Part shown: positions 1 through 6,419 of the stretch, piece after piece
Layout: each line of letters starts with the position of its first letter
Numbering within the stretch: the stretch's first letter is position 1
Origin: a virus
DNA length: 34,579 nt
Reading direction: 5' to 3' (one strand)
Virus record (IMG/VR): IMGVR_UViG_3300007351_000038
Coordinates: 1 to 34,579 of that record
The notes under the pieces: model-generated
What the model was told of the DNA's origin: nothing
The model's input: only the letters and a program-made list of their open reading frames with translations
Database searches by the model: none
Translations under genes and position numbers: made by a program

Positions 1-10
1 CTTACGGTTC

Positions 11-38
11 AGTAGCATAGTTCCATATTATACTACAG
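11..38. other. dif/att-core-like inverted repeat
   Basis: A 28-bp segment divides into an 11-bp left arm AGTAGCATAGT, a 6-bp centre TCCATA and an 11-bp right arm TTATACTACAG. The inner arms GTAGCATAG and, on the other strand, GTAGTATAA match at 7 of 9 positions. This 11-6-11 geometry is that of Xer dif sites and of tyrosine-recombinase core sites. The stop codon of the neighbouring recombinase fragment lies inside it. No second copy was seen near the right phage end, so its role is inferred only. Confidence 0.3.
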
Positions 39-662
39 CCCATCTTCTTGAAAGGATCGCCTAAAGGCGAGGGGTTTGCTCCCAAAGGGGGACACTAAAT
101 TTCCGTGAGTGTCAGCCGTCCAGAAAATCTCTCGAATGGGACGCCTGCCCTTGGATTTCTCCGTTCGAATTATTGCCCTCCTTTTGTCCATTTGCAGGTC
201 TCCTATGTCGAGCGATAAAACTTCGCCGTTTCGCGCTCCCGTATCCCACAATAGGTTTATGATTGCCAAGTTGCGGATGTGCCTTGGATCGTTGGTCTTT
301 GCTGGTATCGCAGTGAGGAGTTTTTTATAACCATCCTCGTCGGCGATGCGCGGGATTTTGTATTCTTTGCTCGGTATTGGTATCAGGTTTTCGTCGATCA
401 CTTGGTATCCTTGCAGTCGGTAAAATTCAAAAAACTTTCGGAGCGCCATGCATTTGCCGACGAAGCTGTTCCGATCCCATCCAAGCTCCGCCATCCCGTT
501 GAGGTACTCCATTACTTGGTCAAGAGTGATGTACTCAATTTGAGGGTTGCGCAAAAAGAGGCAGAAAGTGCGAAGCTCCCGATCATACCCTCTGACGGTT
601 TGCTTCTTTACTTTGAATTGTCTCCAATTTTTGAATTTTTCGATTGCCTCTTTAAACTCCAT
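33..662 (-). pseudogene. Truncated tyrosine recombinase (XerC/D or phage-integrase type)
   Basis: The 209-aa product has a helical core-binding domain at about residues 1-85 and the start of the catalytic domain. The first catalytic arginine is visible in DTGARNGEVLSL and a beta-hairpin lysine region in RTEKSKGRRPIREIFW. The HxxR box and the nucleophilic tyrosine are missing: the reading frame ends after about 30 unrelated residues, and the other two frames also stop before the window edge. It is therefore shorter than the usual 300 aa and probably cannot recombine DNA alone. It is preceded by a structured leader with its own promoters. It could be the damaged integrase of the adjoining prophage or the relic of an older element. 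An unusual short functional form is less likely. Confidence 0.75.
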
Positions 663-696
663 AAAAGCACAAAACCCGCCGAGGCAAATCGGGGGT
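662..696 (-). terminator. Terminator-like hairpin before the recombinase
   Basis: Positions 674-682 (ACCCGCCGA) pair with 689-696 (TCGGGGGT) with one bulged G. Read on the - strand, the stem is followed by TTTTGTGCTTTT just before the recombinase ATG. This would be an intrinsic terminator or attenuator for transcripts started at the two promoters upstream. Confidence 0.5.
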
Positions 697-699
697 TTA

Positions 700-835
700 G
701 TGCCGTTTCCATGTTCTTGCGAACATGGGCGTTGCCGCCACGTGGCGGGACAGACCGTCGTCTGTCATTACCACTATAGCACCTCCCGTCGTTTGCCTCA
801 AGCCCCGTGACTAACGGGACTCGACCCTTTCGGGC
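700..835 (-). ncRNA. Candidate structured leader or small RNA upstream of the recombinase
   Basis: Successive perfect hairpins lie in about 130 nt: CATGTTC/GAACATG (710-727), the 14-bp palindrome CCGCCACGTGGCGG (735-748), GACAGAC/GTCTGTC (749-766), CCCGT/ACGGG (804-818) and a weaker CCC/GGG at 825-834. No convincing protein is encoded on either strand. Promoter-like sites lie at 860-891 and 773-801 and a terminator-like hairpin at 662-696, all on the - strand. The product could be a free small RNA of about 100-190 nt or a regulatory 5' leader. No known RNA family was recognised. Confidence 0.4.
773..801 (-). promoter_or_regulatory. Sigma70-like promoter, proximal
   Basis: On the - strand, -35 TTGAGG (796-801) and -10 TATAGT (773-778) are 17 nt apart. 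Transcription would start near 766 and run through the hairpins toward the recombinase. Confidence 0.5.
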
Positions 836-862
836 GACAGAAATTTCTATTAAGTTTCTTCT

Positions 863-891
863 ATAATCGCATACTGACAAGGGGGTGTCAA
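863..891 (-). promoter_or_regulatory. Sigma70-like promoter, distal
   Basis: On the - strand, a perfect -35 TTGACA (886-891) is followed after 17 nt by GATTAT (863-868). An overlapping TATAGA gives a 20-nt spacer. It would drive the structured leader and the recombinase fragment. Confidence 0.5.
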
Positions 892-1002
892 GGACGCCTT
901 TTTCTTGACCTTACCTTGTTTTCATAAAAATTTTATCAAAATTTCATTCTTTGGGGCGTCTCCTACAACACTGGTCGAAGCCGTTTTTGAAGTCAAGCGC
1001 CC

Positions 1003-1027
1003 TATAAAAATAACGCCCCGAAGCGTT
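1003..1027 (-). terminator. Possible terminator of the leftward defence operon
   Basis: AACGC/GCGTT arms (1012-1016 and 1023-1027) form a short stem followed on the - strand by ATTTTTATAG. It lies about 330 nt beyond the last gene of the CD-NTase operon and opposite the upstream region of the 103-aa gene. The stem is short, so the call is weak. Between 892 and 1084 I see nothing else. Confidence 0.3.
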
Positions 1028-1084
1028 GCTAAGTCAAGTTGTCTTTTATTATCACCTTTTTGGGGGCTATGCTAACATCCGACT

Positions 1085-1396
1085 ATGGCTCAAATCAAAA
1101 TCAATCCCTTTGAAAATCTCCGAAAAAATGCCCACGTTTGGCGGGGCGAAAATACTTTGATTTGGTATACCGAGGGCGCGGTCGGCGGTTCTTTTACCGT
1201 GCTCATCCTCTACGACTTCGGCAACGAAAAACGCCGCCTCTTTTTGGAAGTTGGCGGTTCTCAAAAAATAGAATTCAAAAACGAGGAGCTTCCCTTCGAT
1301 CAATTCGAGCATCTCAAAAAAGAAGTTGAAACAATTGAGCGGTTGCTCATCGATCCTACGAAATCTGCAGAAAAGGATTCTCGTCAGCCCATGTGA
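1085..1396 (+). CDS. Hypothetical protein, 103 aa
   Basis: The product is mixed alpha/beta, with a central beta-rich stretch (FTVLILYDFG, RRLFLEVGG) and a charged helical C-terminal half rich in Glu and Lys. No family was recognised. The composition looks like real protein, with few Cys and regular alternation of hydrophobic residues. It is transcribed toward the CD-NTase operon, and its last 41 bp overlap the 3' end of the PD-(D/E)xK gene on the other strand. No Shine-Dalgarno is seen. It could be an independent gene or part of the defence island. Confidence 0.55.
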   Translation: MAQIKINPFENLRKNAHVWRGENTLIWYTEGAVGGSFTVLILYDFGNEKRRLFLEVGGSQKIEFKNEELPFDQFEHLKKEVETIERLLIDPTKSAEKDSRQPM

Positions 1397-1859
1397 CGTT
1401 CGCTCCGCCGTCCGCAAAATGGACGAGGGCGATTTTTTTGTACGGAGGGAATGAAAGCAGGTTGTAAACCACCTTGGACAATCTGAGTATTTTTTCGGGG
1501 ATTTCATGCGTGGAAACGAGCAGGGCGTATCTCGCGTCGAATAATTCCGCGTACTTCCTCGTCTGATAAATGTCGTCGAGCTTGATCGGCTCGTCTTTCA
1601 CCTCAACGACTATAAATTCTTTTGAGGACTCGGCGTCTTTTTTCACAAAGCCAGTAAGGTCAGGCGCGGCATCTTTTTTAAGGAAAGCGAAAATCAAATC
1701 TCTGTGCCTATCAATTTGCGCTTGGATGGTGTTGCTGAATACTCCGTTCGCTGTGATTTCTAAATGTCGGCTGGTGAATTTTTCGGCGAGAATTTTATCA
1801 AGCCAGCTTTTCACTGGCTCATAAAAATCCCGCTCGAGTTTTTTGCTTGAGTCAGCCAT
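1356..1859 (-). CDS. PD-(D/E)xK nuclease-like protein, third gene of the CBASS-like operon
   Basis: The 167-aa protein carries a PD-(D/E)xK core: PD at residues 66-67 in APDLTGF, then the E-x-K strand FIVVEVKDE (E86, K88), followed by a helix and the strand RYALLVST. It resembles the N-terminal nuclease fold of type I restriction R subunits but is a single small domain. It starts 2 nt after the stop of the SLATT gene (TAACTATG), so the two are surely co-transcribed. In family terms it should be a metal-dependent DNA endonuclease. In context it may be a second effector or an accessory protein of the nucleotide-signalling system. Its activity and any nucleotide control are inferred. Confidence 0.65.
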   Translation of the reverse strand: MADSSKKLERDFYEPVKSWLDKILAEKFTSRHLEITANGVFSNTIQAQIDRHRDLIFAFLKKDAAPDLTGFVKKDAESSKEFIVVEVKDEPIKLDDIYQTRKYAELFDARYALLVSTHEIPEKILRLSKVVYNLLSFPPYKKIALVHFADGGANVTWADENPFLQIS

Positions 1860-1861
1860 AG

Positions 1862-2338
1862 TTAATCGGGTTTATGTATGCCTTCTTTAACACGCCCCCT
1901 TGCTTCCTCAAACGATTCTTTGTCTGTTGGCGGAGCAAACCTCAATAAATCGTTATACCTATCATGCAAGGTTCGCACCGCGATCGTGTATTCCTCCTCA
2001 CTCATCTTTGAGGCGAAAACTTCTCGTAATGCCCGCGCATCATGTTTGAGCGCAGTGAAATTTTTTGCCGCATTTAGGTTGTCGTAGTATTCCTTCATTG
2101 GGTTGAGGACGTTTCCGACCGCAGCAATTGTGGCAGAAACCACGCTAAGCCATACCCACCACGCTGCGACAAAACCTCCTCCCACCGCAGCGCCAAGCGC
2201 CGCCGCGATAATTGCGGGAATAAGTTGAAACCACGTGCTCTTTTTTTTGTTGCGCAATGCGATAATGTGGTGAGCTTCTGCGGTGTAAGTGCAGTTTTGC
2301 TCGATGTTGTCAGTTTCCTTGTCGTATTTTTCTCTCAT
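1862..2338 (-). CDS. SLATT-domain two-helix membrane effector
   Basis: The 158-aa protein has a short polar N-terminus, two closely spaced membrane helices (about residues 36-56 and 57-77, rich in Ala, Gly and Val) and a long helical C-terminal domain. This is the layout of SLATT proteins, the two-TM effectors paired with SMODS nucleotidyltransferases. Such effectors are thought to oligomerise and disrupt the inner membrane when the cyclic nucleotide is made, killing the infected cell. The start at 2338 is chosen because its ATG overlaps the CD-NTase stop as ATGA; an in-frame extension to 2425 would overlap that gene by 91 nt. Next comes the nuclease gene. Confidence 0.75.
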   Translation of the reverse strand: MREKYDKETDNIEQNCTYTAEAHHIIALRNKKKSTWFQLIPAIIAAALGAAVGGGFVAAWWVWLSVVSATIAAVGNVLNPMKEYYDNLNAAKNFTALKHDARALREVFASKMSEEEYTIAVRTLHDRYNDLLRFAPPTDKESFEEARGRVKEGIHKPD

Positions 2339-3264
2339 ACCTGTGAAGGAAATGCCTCCCCGAAAAGGGCACGCCATGCTTTTAATTTCGCCGTATCGCT
2401 CCCCAGCTTTTCTATGCCATTGCAATGGTCTTTTATCTGCTCAAGGGTTTTTGAAACCGCAGTTTTTTTTGCCGCGTCCAATGAACAATGAGGCGAGTGG
2501 CTGTTTGGAATTTTTATCGGATTTTCCAAATAACTTCCCGCGTAGTTGAAAAAATCGGTAATCAAAGCAGGGAATGAAATTGAAGCGTTTTTTTGTTTGT
2601 ACCAAACGACGACAGCTGGAACGATGTGCGCAGCCATAATCTCGAGGTGAAAAGAATCCAAAAGTGGGAAGTATTCGCGTTTGGCTGTTTTAAGCATCTT
2701 GATCGTCGGAATCAGCCACCCGTCCGTAAGTTTATTGTGTCTTGTTATGTGGTCGGCGTCGTGATCGTAATCCGCCAACACCCATCGCCCATCCTTAGGT
2801 ATCCAATAAGCCCTTCCCTTCGGACTGTGAGGCGTGCCGTCTGGCGAGCTTCCTATTTGATCGAGGTATGCGGGCACTAATTCGACCTTCGTGTTGTCTT
2901 GGTATTTGAATGAAACCGTCGGCTGATCTTGCTGCGGATTCATTGAGTCGTACCGCTCGCTCTCGCTGACAATTCGACGAAGTTCTCCCATAGCTGCTTG
3001 CGGACTAATCCCTCCCGTTTCCCCTACCTGAAGCCAGCGGACAAAACTCCCAAGAACAACCAAAATATCAATATCAAAAATATCGCCCTCTTTGGGCTGT
3101 ATTCTTGTTTGGCGTTGCAACGACCCGATGAGTTTTGTCTCCACACCGCTTCCGTTGTTTTCAATCACGCTGCGGACGGCATTATGCCGTCGTTGTATGA
3201 TATCGTCGAAGGTGTCGTTGAGCTCTAAATTGCCTTTGAATTTTTGAAATGCTTCGTGCACCAT
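2335..3264 (-). CDS. CD-NTase (CBASS/SMODS-type oligonucleotide cyclase)
   Basis: The 309-aa protein shows the polymerase-beta-like nucleotidyltransferase signature: GS at residues 47-48 (IGSLQRQT), then D64 and D66 in DIFDIDILVVL, and a third acidic residue E128 in KVELVPAYL. The family converts NTPs into cyclic di- or oligonucleotides when phage infection is sensed, and these activate a linked effector. Here the effector is the SLATT gene, overlapping by ATGA, followed by a nuclease. No Cap2/Cap3, HORMA or TRIP13 genes are present, so it resembles a minimal type I CBASS with an added nuclease. A promoter sits so close to the ATG that the mRNA may be leaderless. The nucleotide product cannot be deduced here. 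Confidence 0.8.
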   Translation of the reverse strand: MVHEAFQKFKGNLELNDTFDDIIQRRHNAVRSVIENNGSGVETKLIGSLQRQTRIQPKEGDIFDIDILVVLGSFVRWLQVGETGGISPQAAMGELRRIVSESERYDSMNPQQDQPTVSFKYQDNTKVELVPAYLDQIGSSPDGTPHSPKGRAYWIPKDGRWVLADYDHDADHITRHNKLTDGWLIPTIKMLKTAKREYFPLLDSFHLEIMAAHIVPAVVVWYKQKNASISFPALITDFFNYAGSYLENPIKIPNSHSPHCSLDAAKKTAVSKTLEQIKDHCNGIEKLGSDTAKLKAWRALFGEAFPSQV

Positions 3265-3270
3265 TGCGAT

Positions 3271-3299
3271 AGTTTAGCAATTTGGGGATAATTTATCAA
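3271..3299 (-). promoter_or_regulatory. Promoter of the CD-NTase operon, probably leaderless
   Basis: On the - strand, -35 TTGATA (3294-3299) and -10 TAAACT (3271-3276) are 17 nt apart. The ATG begins 7 nt after the -10, where transcription would start. The mRNA would have no leader or almost none. Confidence 0.6.
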
Positions 3300-3318
3300 C
3301 CCTTACTTTACTCCTTTT

Positions 3319-3346
3319 TTGAAGGGGTGTACAATGTTGATATAGG
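3319..3346 (+). promoter_or_regulatory. Promoter of the HTH/restriction-modification operon
   Basis: TTGAAG (3319-3324) and TATAGG (3341-3346) are separated by 16 nt. The HTH gene starts at 3359, giving a predicted leader of only about 6 nt. The site is divergent from the CD-NTase promoter within a 94-bp gap, so the two may be regulated together. Confidence 0.55.
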
Positions 3347-3358
3347 TTAGATTTTCAT

Positions 3359-3538
3359 ATGAAGAGCTTTATCACAATCAAAGAAGCCGCCGATATTCTT
3401 GGGGTGAGTTCGCTTACTTTGCGACGTTGGGATCAAGAAGGTAAACTTAAGGCAAGGCGTAATCCTTTTAATAATTACAGAATGTACGGTCGAAAAAAAA
3501 TCGAATCAATTGCTAAAAAAATAAATTCTACTAAATAG
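3359..3538 (+). CDS. Small MerR/excisionase-type HTH DNA-binding protein, 59 aa
   Basis: Translation gives a 59-aa protein with the helix-turn-helix pattern of the MerR/Xis/HTH_17 family: ITIKEAADILGVSSLTLRRW at residues 6-25, followed by a wing (DQEGKLKARRNPFNNYRMY) and a basic tail. It ends 2 nt before the methyltransferase ATG (TAGCTATG) and lies first in the operon. It may play the part that C-proteins play in type II systems, setting the order of methylase and nuclease expression, and could bind the shared divergent promoter region. An excisionase-like role is an alternative, because the island adjoins a recombinase. Confidence 0.8.
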   Translation: MKSFITIKEAADILGVSSLTLRRWDQEGKLKARRNPFNNYRMYGRKKIESIAKKINSTK

Positions 3539-3540
3539 CT

Positions 3541-4677
3541 ATGAAAGTCATCGATACAAATCAATTGCCACTGGGCGATCTAAAGACAGAATCTCGATCG
3601 TATGCATCTGTTGTTTTAAGCAAGGCGACGTTTGCCGAAGCTTTGCATGAAGCCCATACTCTAAACGACTTTGATTCTTTCAAAAATAAAATTGTTGTTT
3701 TGAAAACCGCCATCACTAACCCGAATAAAAATGAGCGTCTCACTAAAATTAATGGCAATGGGGATGGGGTCTCTCTACGAAAAGACGTGCTACTTTCCGA
3801 GTTGGATCAAGTATTGGAATCGCAGACGCTTGAGCGCGCTAAATATTATGTCCAGCGACTCAAAAAGGGAGTAGAAAAAATCAAGACAAGCAAACTCAAC
3901 GACATAAATCTTTTGCGCTGGAAAGAATACGATAACATTTTGACTGACAGCTTGTGGCTGTTGGAAAGGAGGGATAATTCGGGCGCTCACATCGCTTCGT
4001 ACTGGGGCAATTTTATTCCACAAATTCCTAATCAAACAATGCTGCGGTATACAAAAAAAGGAGAATGTGTTTTGGATACCTTCGTCGGAAGCGGCACTAC
4101 TTTAATTGAGTGTCGTCGGCTCGGAAGGCGCGGGATTGGAATCGAGTTGGACAAAGGAGTAGCAAAAAAGGCAAGTGAGCTAATTTCAGAAGAAAAAAAT
4201 CCACACAATGTTGCCACTGATGTAGTTGTCGGGGATAGCCGATCAATCGACGTAGCCGAGGTTTTAAAGGAGCGCGGGATCAAAAAAGTGCAGCTACTCA
4301 TTATGCACCCTCCTTACCACGATATAATTAAATTTTCGCAAAGCAAAAATGATCTTTCAAATGCAGCAACCACAGAAGAATTTTTGAAAATGTTTGGCGC
4401 TGTCGTTGATAACGCAACGCCTTACTTAGAAAAAGGGCGGTACTTCGCTTTGGTCATTGGTGACAAATATTCTAAGGGAGAATGGATACCTTTAGGATTT
4501 CATTGTATGAATGAGGTTCTAAAGCGTGGCTATCTGCTCAAAAGTATTATCGTAAAGAATTTTGAGGAAACCCGAGGCAAGCGAAGCCAGAAGGAGCTTT
4601 GGCGTTACAGGGCGCTGGTTGGGGGGTTCTATGTTTTTAAACACGAATACATAATGATTTTCCAGCTCAAAAAATAA
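3541..4677 (+). CDS. DNA methyltransferase (N4-cytosine/N6-adenine type) of an R-M system
   Basis: The 378-aa protein contains the AdoMet-binding motif I DTFVGSGTT (179-187) within ECVLDTFVGSG, the acidic end of strand 2 in IGIELD, and the catalytic motif IV as HPPY (256-259). HPPY replaces the usual DPPY/SPPY. The first 140 residues are a mostly helical, charged extension that may hold target recognition. It is followed after 5 nt by a PD-(D/E)xK protein, so it most likely protects host sites from that nuclease. The modified base cannot be set from motif IV because His is unusual there. Confidence 0.8.
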   Translation: MKVIDTNQLPLGDLKTESRSYASVVLSKATFAEALHEAHTLNDFDSFKNKIVVLKTAITNPNKNERLTKINGNGDGVSLRKDVLLSELDQVLESQTLERAKYYVQRLKKGVEKIKTSKLNDINLLRWKEYDNILTDSLWLLERRDNSGAHIASYWGNFIPQIPNQTMLRYTKKGECVLDTFVGSGTTLIECRRLGRRGIGIELDKGVAKKASELISEEKNPHNVATDVVVGDSRSIDVAEVLKERGIKKVQLLIMHPPYHDIIKFSQSKNDLSNAATTEEFLKMFGAVVDNATPYLEKGRYFALVIGDKYSKGEWIPLGFHCMNEVLKRGYLLKSIIVKNFEETRGKRSQKELWRYRALVGGFYVFKHEYIMIFQLKK

Positions 4678-4682
4678 AAGCC

Positions 4683-5846
4683 ATGACTACACACGTTTTT
4701 ATCGTTGATTCGATAACTTTCAAACTCCACTTGGAGTATCTTTTTGCTGGAACGGGAGCAAAGGATACCTTTGTCGATTTCAATGGTCATCCCACGACAA
4801 AATTGCACTCGACAACAGAAAATATGCTGGCTGGCATGATTGCTGATGCAAGTAGGGTAAGAAAAGGAGATTTGATAATTTTTTATTTGCAGCAAAACTT
4901 CTCAGAAAAAATATCTGAAGGAAAGTTTTTTGGAATTTTTAAAGCAAAAAGCGACTGGTCATTCTTTGACAATAATGACAATCAGCAGTATTTGAAAGCG
5001 GGGCTTGGAAAATCTCTAACCTTTAGAACTCTTATCGAGCCGTATAAAGTATACGCCGAAGGCGTTACGGAATGGGAGGCGCTGGACGAAATAAAAAACA
5101 TTCAATCTCCAAATCAAATGCTTTGGAGCTTGATCTACAGAAAGCTAAAAGGCAACCGTGGCAATACGATGATTACGATCTACGAATCGGAGCGGCTCTG
5201 CCAATTAATAAGAAATAAAAACGAACGAAATGAGCTTGATTGTAAAAATAAATTATTATCTTTTGATCCAAGAACGCAGCGAGTAATTGCGTTAGAAAAA
5301 CGTCTCAATAAATACGAGGGGCGGGCGGAAGAAATTAATGTCCTGCCGAGGTTAATAGCAAAACTGAATGATGACAAGTCCTTTGAGCCGCACCTGCAGG
5401 CATACATCGTAAAAAATATAGGCACAGGATTAAATCGTACTTTGGATGCCATTGTGAATGGCGGGAATATTGAGTGGCTCGGGAATGAGGTTTCTGTGGG
5501 AGTGGGCATGCAGCGAATCGATGTCGCTCTCTCAATCCTCAAAAATGAGCAAAGAATTATTATGCCAATAGAATTAAAGGCGGTTGAGGCAAGCGATCGT
5601 AATGCGAATCAAATCCAGCGATACATTGATTGGATCGAACAATATTACATCCCAAACAGGGAGAGTGACGTGCAGCCCGTTTTGATTTCAAAAAAAATAG
5701 AAAACAATGGAACTGACGGGTATCAAAAAATTATAGAAAGCTTCAAAAAATTCAACGCAGACAATCATCAAAGGTGTAGCCCACTAAAGTTTGTAGAATT
5801 TAGCGTGAAAAATGATGACCTTGTATTTGAGGAAGTTAAGTATTGA
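4683..5846 (+). CDS. Restriction endonuclease with PD-(D/E)xK domain and possible EVE/PUA-like N-domain
   Basis: The C-terminal half of this 387-aa protein holds a nuclease core: E235, D280 in GMQRIDVALSIL, and E297-x-K299 in IIMPIELKAVEAS. This is the order seen in many type II enzymes. The N-terminal 120 residues (RKGDLIIFYLQQ, GKFFGIFKAKS) resemble an EVE/PUA-type beta barrel, a fold that can read modified bases; this is a pattern impression only. It directly follows the methyltransferase, so it is most likely the cognate restriction enzyme. If the N-domain recognises modified bases, a modification-dependent role against phage DNA is an alternative. It ends in TGA, 9 nt before the dockerin-type gene. 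Confidence 0.7.
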   Translation: MTTHVFIVDSITFKLHLEYLFAGTGAKDTFVDFNGHPTTKLHSTTENMLAGMIADASRVRKGDLIIFYLQQNFSEKISEGKFFGIFKAKSDWSFFDNNDNQQYLKAGLGKSLTFRTLIEPYKVYAEGVTEWEALDEIKNIQSPNQMLWSLIYRKLKGNRGNTMITIYESERLCQLIRNKNERNELDCKNKLLSFDPRTQRVIALEKRLNKYEGRAEEINVLPRLIAKLNDDKSFEPHLQAYIVKNIGTGLNRTLDAIVNGGNIEWLGNEVSVGVGMQRIDVALSILKNEQRIIMPIELKAVEASDRNANQIQRYIDWIEQYYIPNRESDVQPVLISKKIENNGTDGYQKIIESFKKFNADNHQRCSPLKFVEFSVKNDDLVFEEVKY

Positions 5847-5855
5847 TTCCTTTTT

Positions 5856-6413
5856 ATGTATGAAAAGTTCTTGGCAAGTAAAAGCATTCTCTCTCTCTCT
5901 CTCTCTCTCATGCTCATCTTGCTCGCCACAGAAACCCTTGCCTATCACGGCATCCCCATCACGATAATTGGCACGACCGCACCTGACGCCTTGGTTACCG
6001 CTCGGATTCCCAAACTCGAATTCTCCCAAGCAAAACTCGCCGACGAGGAGGGGCATTTTATTTTTACTTTTAACGACGTGCCTCGGGGCGTCTATCTCCT
6101 GCGGGTCTCCGCAATGAAAAACGGATCGGTGAACGAAACGGCGCAATTACTCGGCGTTCCCGAATCCGAGGCGGTTACTCAAATGACGCTCTCGGAAATA
6201 GCCCTCCCGCTCGAGCGCGTCAAGCCGATCAAAAAAGAAAAAGCCGACCTTAATGACGACGGTCGGGTTGATCTCGTCGATCTGAGCGTCCTTTTATTTT
6301 ACTGGTCGAGTCCGATTCGTAGCCAGCCAGTCAATCCCGACGCCGATCTCAACGGCGACGGCGCTGTAAATTTAAAGGACGTCGCCCTTTTGATCAGTCG
6401 CCTGACTTTTTAG
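5856..6413 (+). CDS. Secreted protein with two dockerin type I-like repeats
   Basis: The 185-aa product has a signal peptide (residues 1 to about 29, a SLSLSLS-rich hydrophobic core ending ETLAY). A beta-sandwich domain of carboxypeptidase-regulatory/CNA-B type follows (about 30-105; GHFIFTFNDVPRGVYLLRVS is typical). Two calcium-binding dockerin-like repeats complete it: DLNDDGRVDLVDLSVLLFYW and DLNGDGAVNLKDVALLISRL. Such proteins are common surface proteins of Parcubacteria. The signal-peptide codons include a (TC)11 run, so slippage would switch the gene off. It ends 6 bp from the stop of the oppositely transcribed holin-like gene. It may be a host gene, a phage-carried surface gene, or mark the junction between defence island and phage. 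Confidence 0.75.
   Translation: MYEKFLASKSILSLSLSLMLILLATETLAYHGIPITIIGTTAPDALVTARIPKLEFSQAKLADEEGHFIFTFNDVPRGVYLLRVSAMKNGSVNETAQLLGVPESEAVTQMTLSEIALPLERVKPIKKEKADLNDDGRVDLVDLSVLLFYWSSPIRSQPVNPDADLNGDGAVNLKDVALLISRLTF
5888..5909 (+). repeat. (TC)11 dinucleotide repeat inside a coding region
   Basis: Eleven TC units encode the Ser-Leu core of the dockerin protein's signal peptide. Gain or loss of one unit shifts the frame, making this a candidate contingency (phase-variation) locus. Confidence 0.85.
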
Positions 6414-6419
6414 CTGTAG

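Noticed and set aside
1-62. Readthrough of the TAG stop in the recombinase fragment, as in TAG-recoded phages
   Set aside because: TAG ends other genes here sensibly (3536, 6411, 34468), and reading through leads to a TGA without the HxxR and Tyr boxes.
608-880. 90-codon open frame on the - strand over the structured leader
   Set aside because: It translates through the hairpins with an unlikely composition and overlaps the recombinase start; an RNA explanation fits better.
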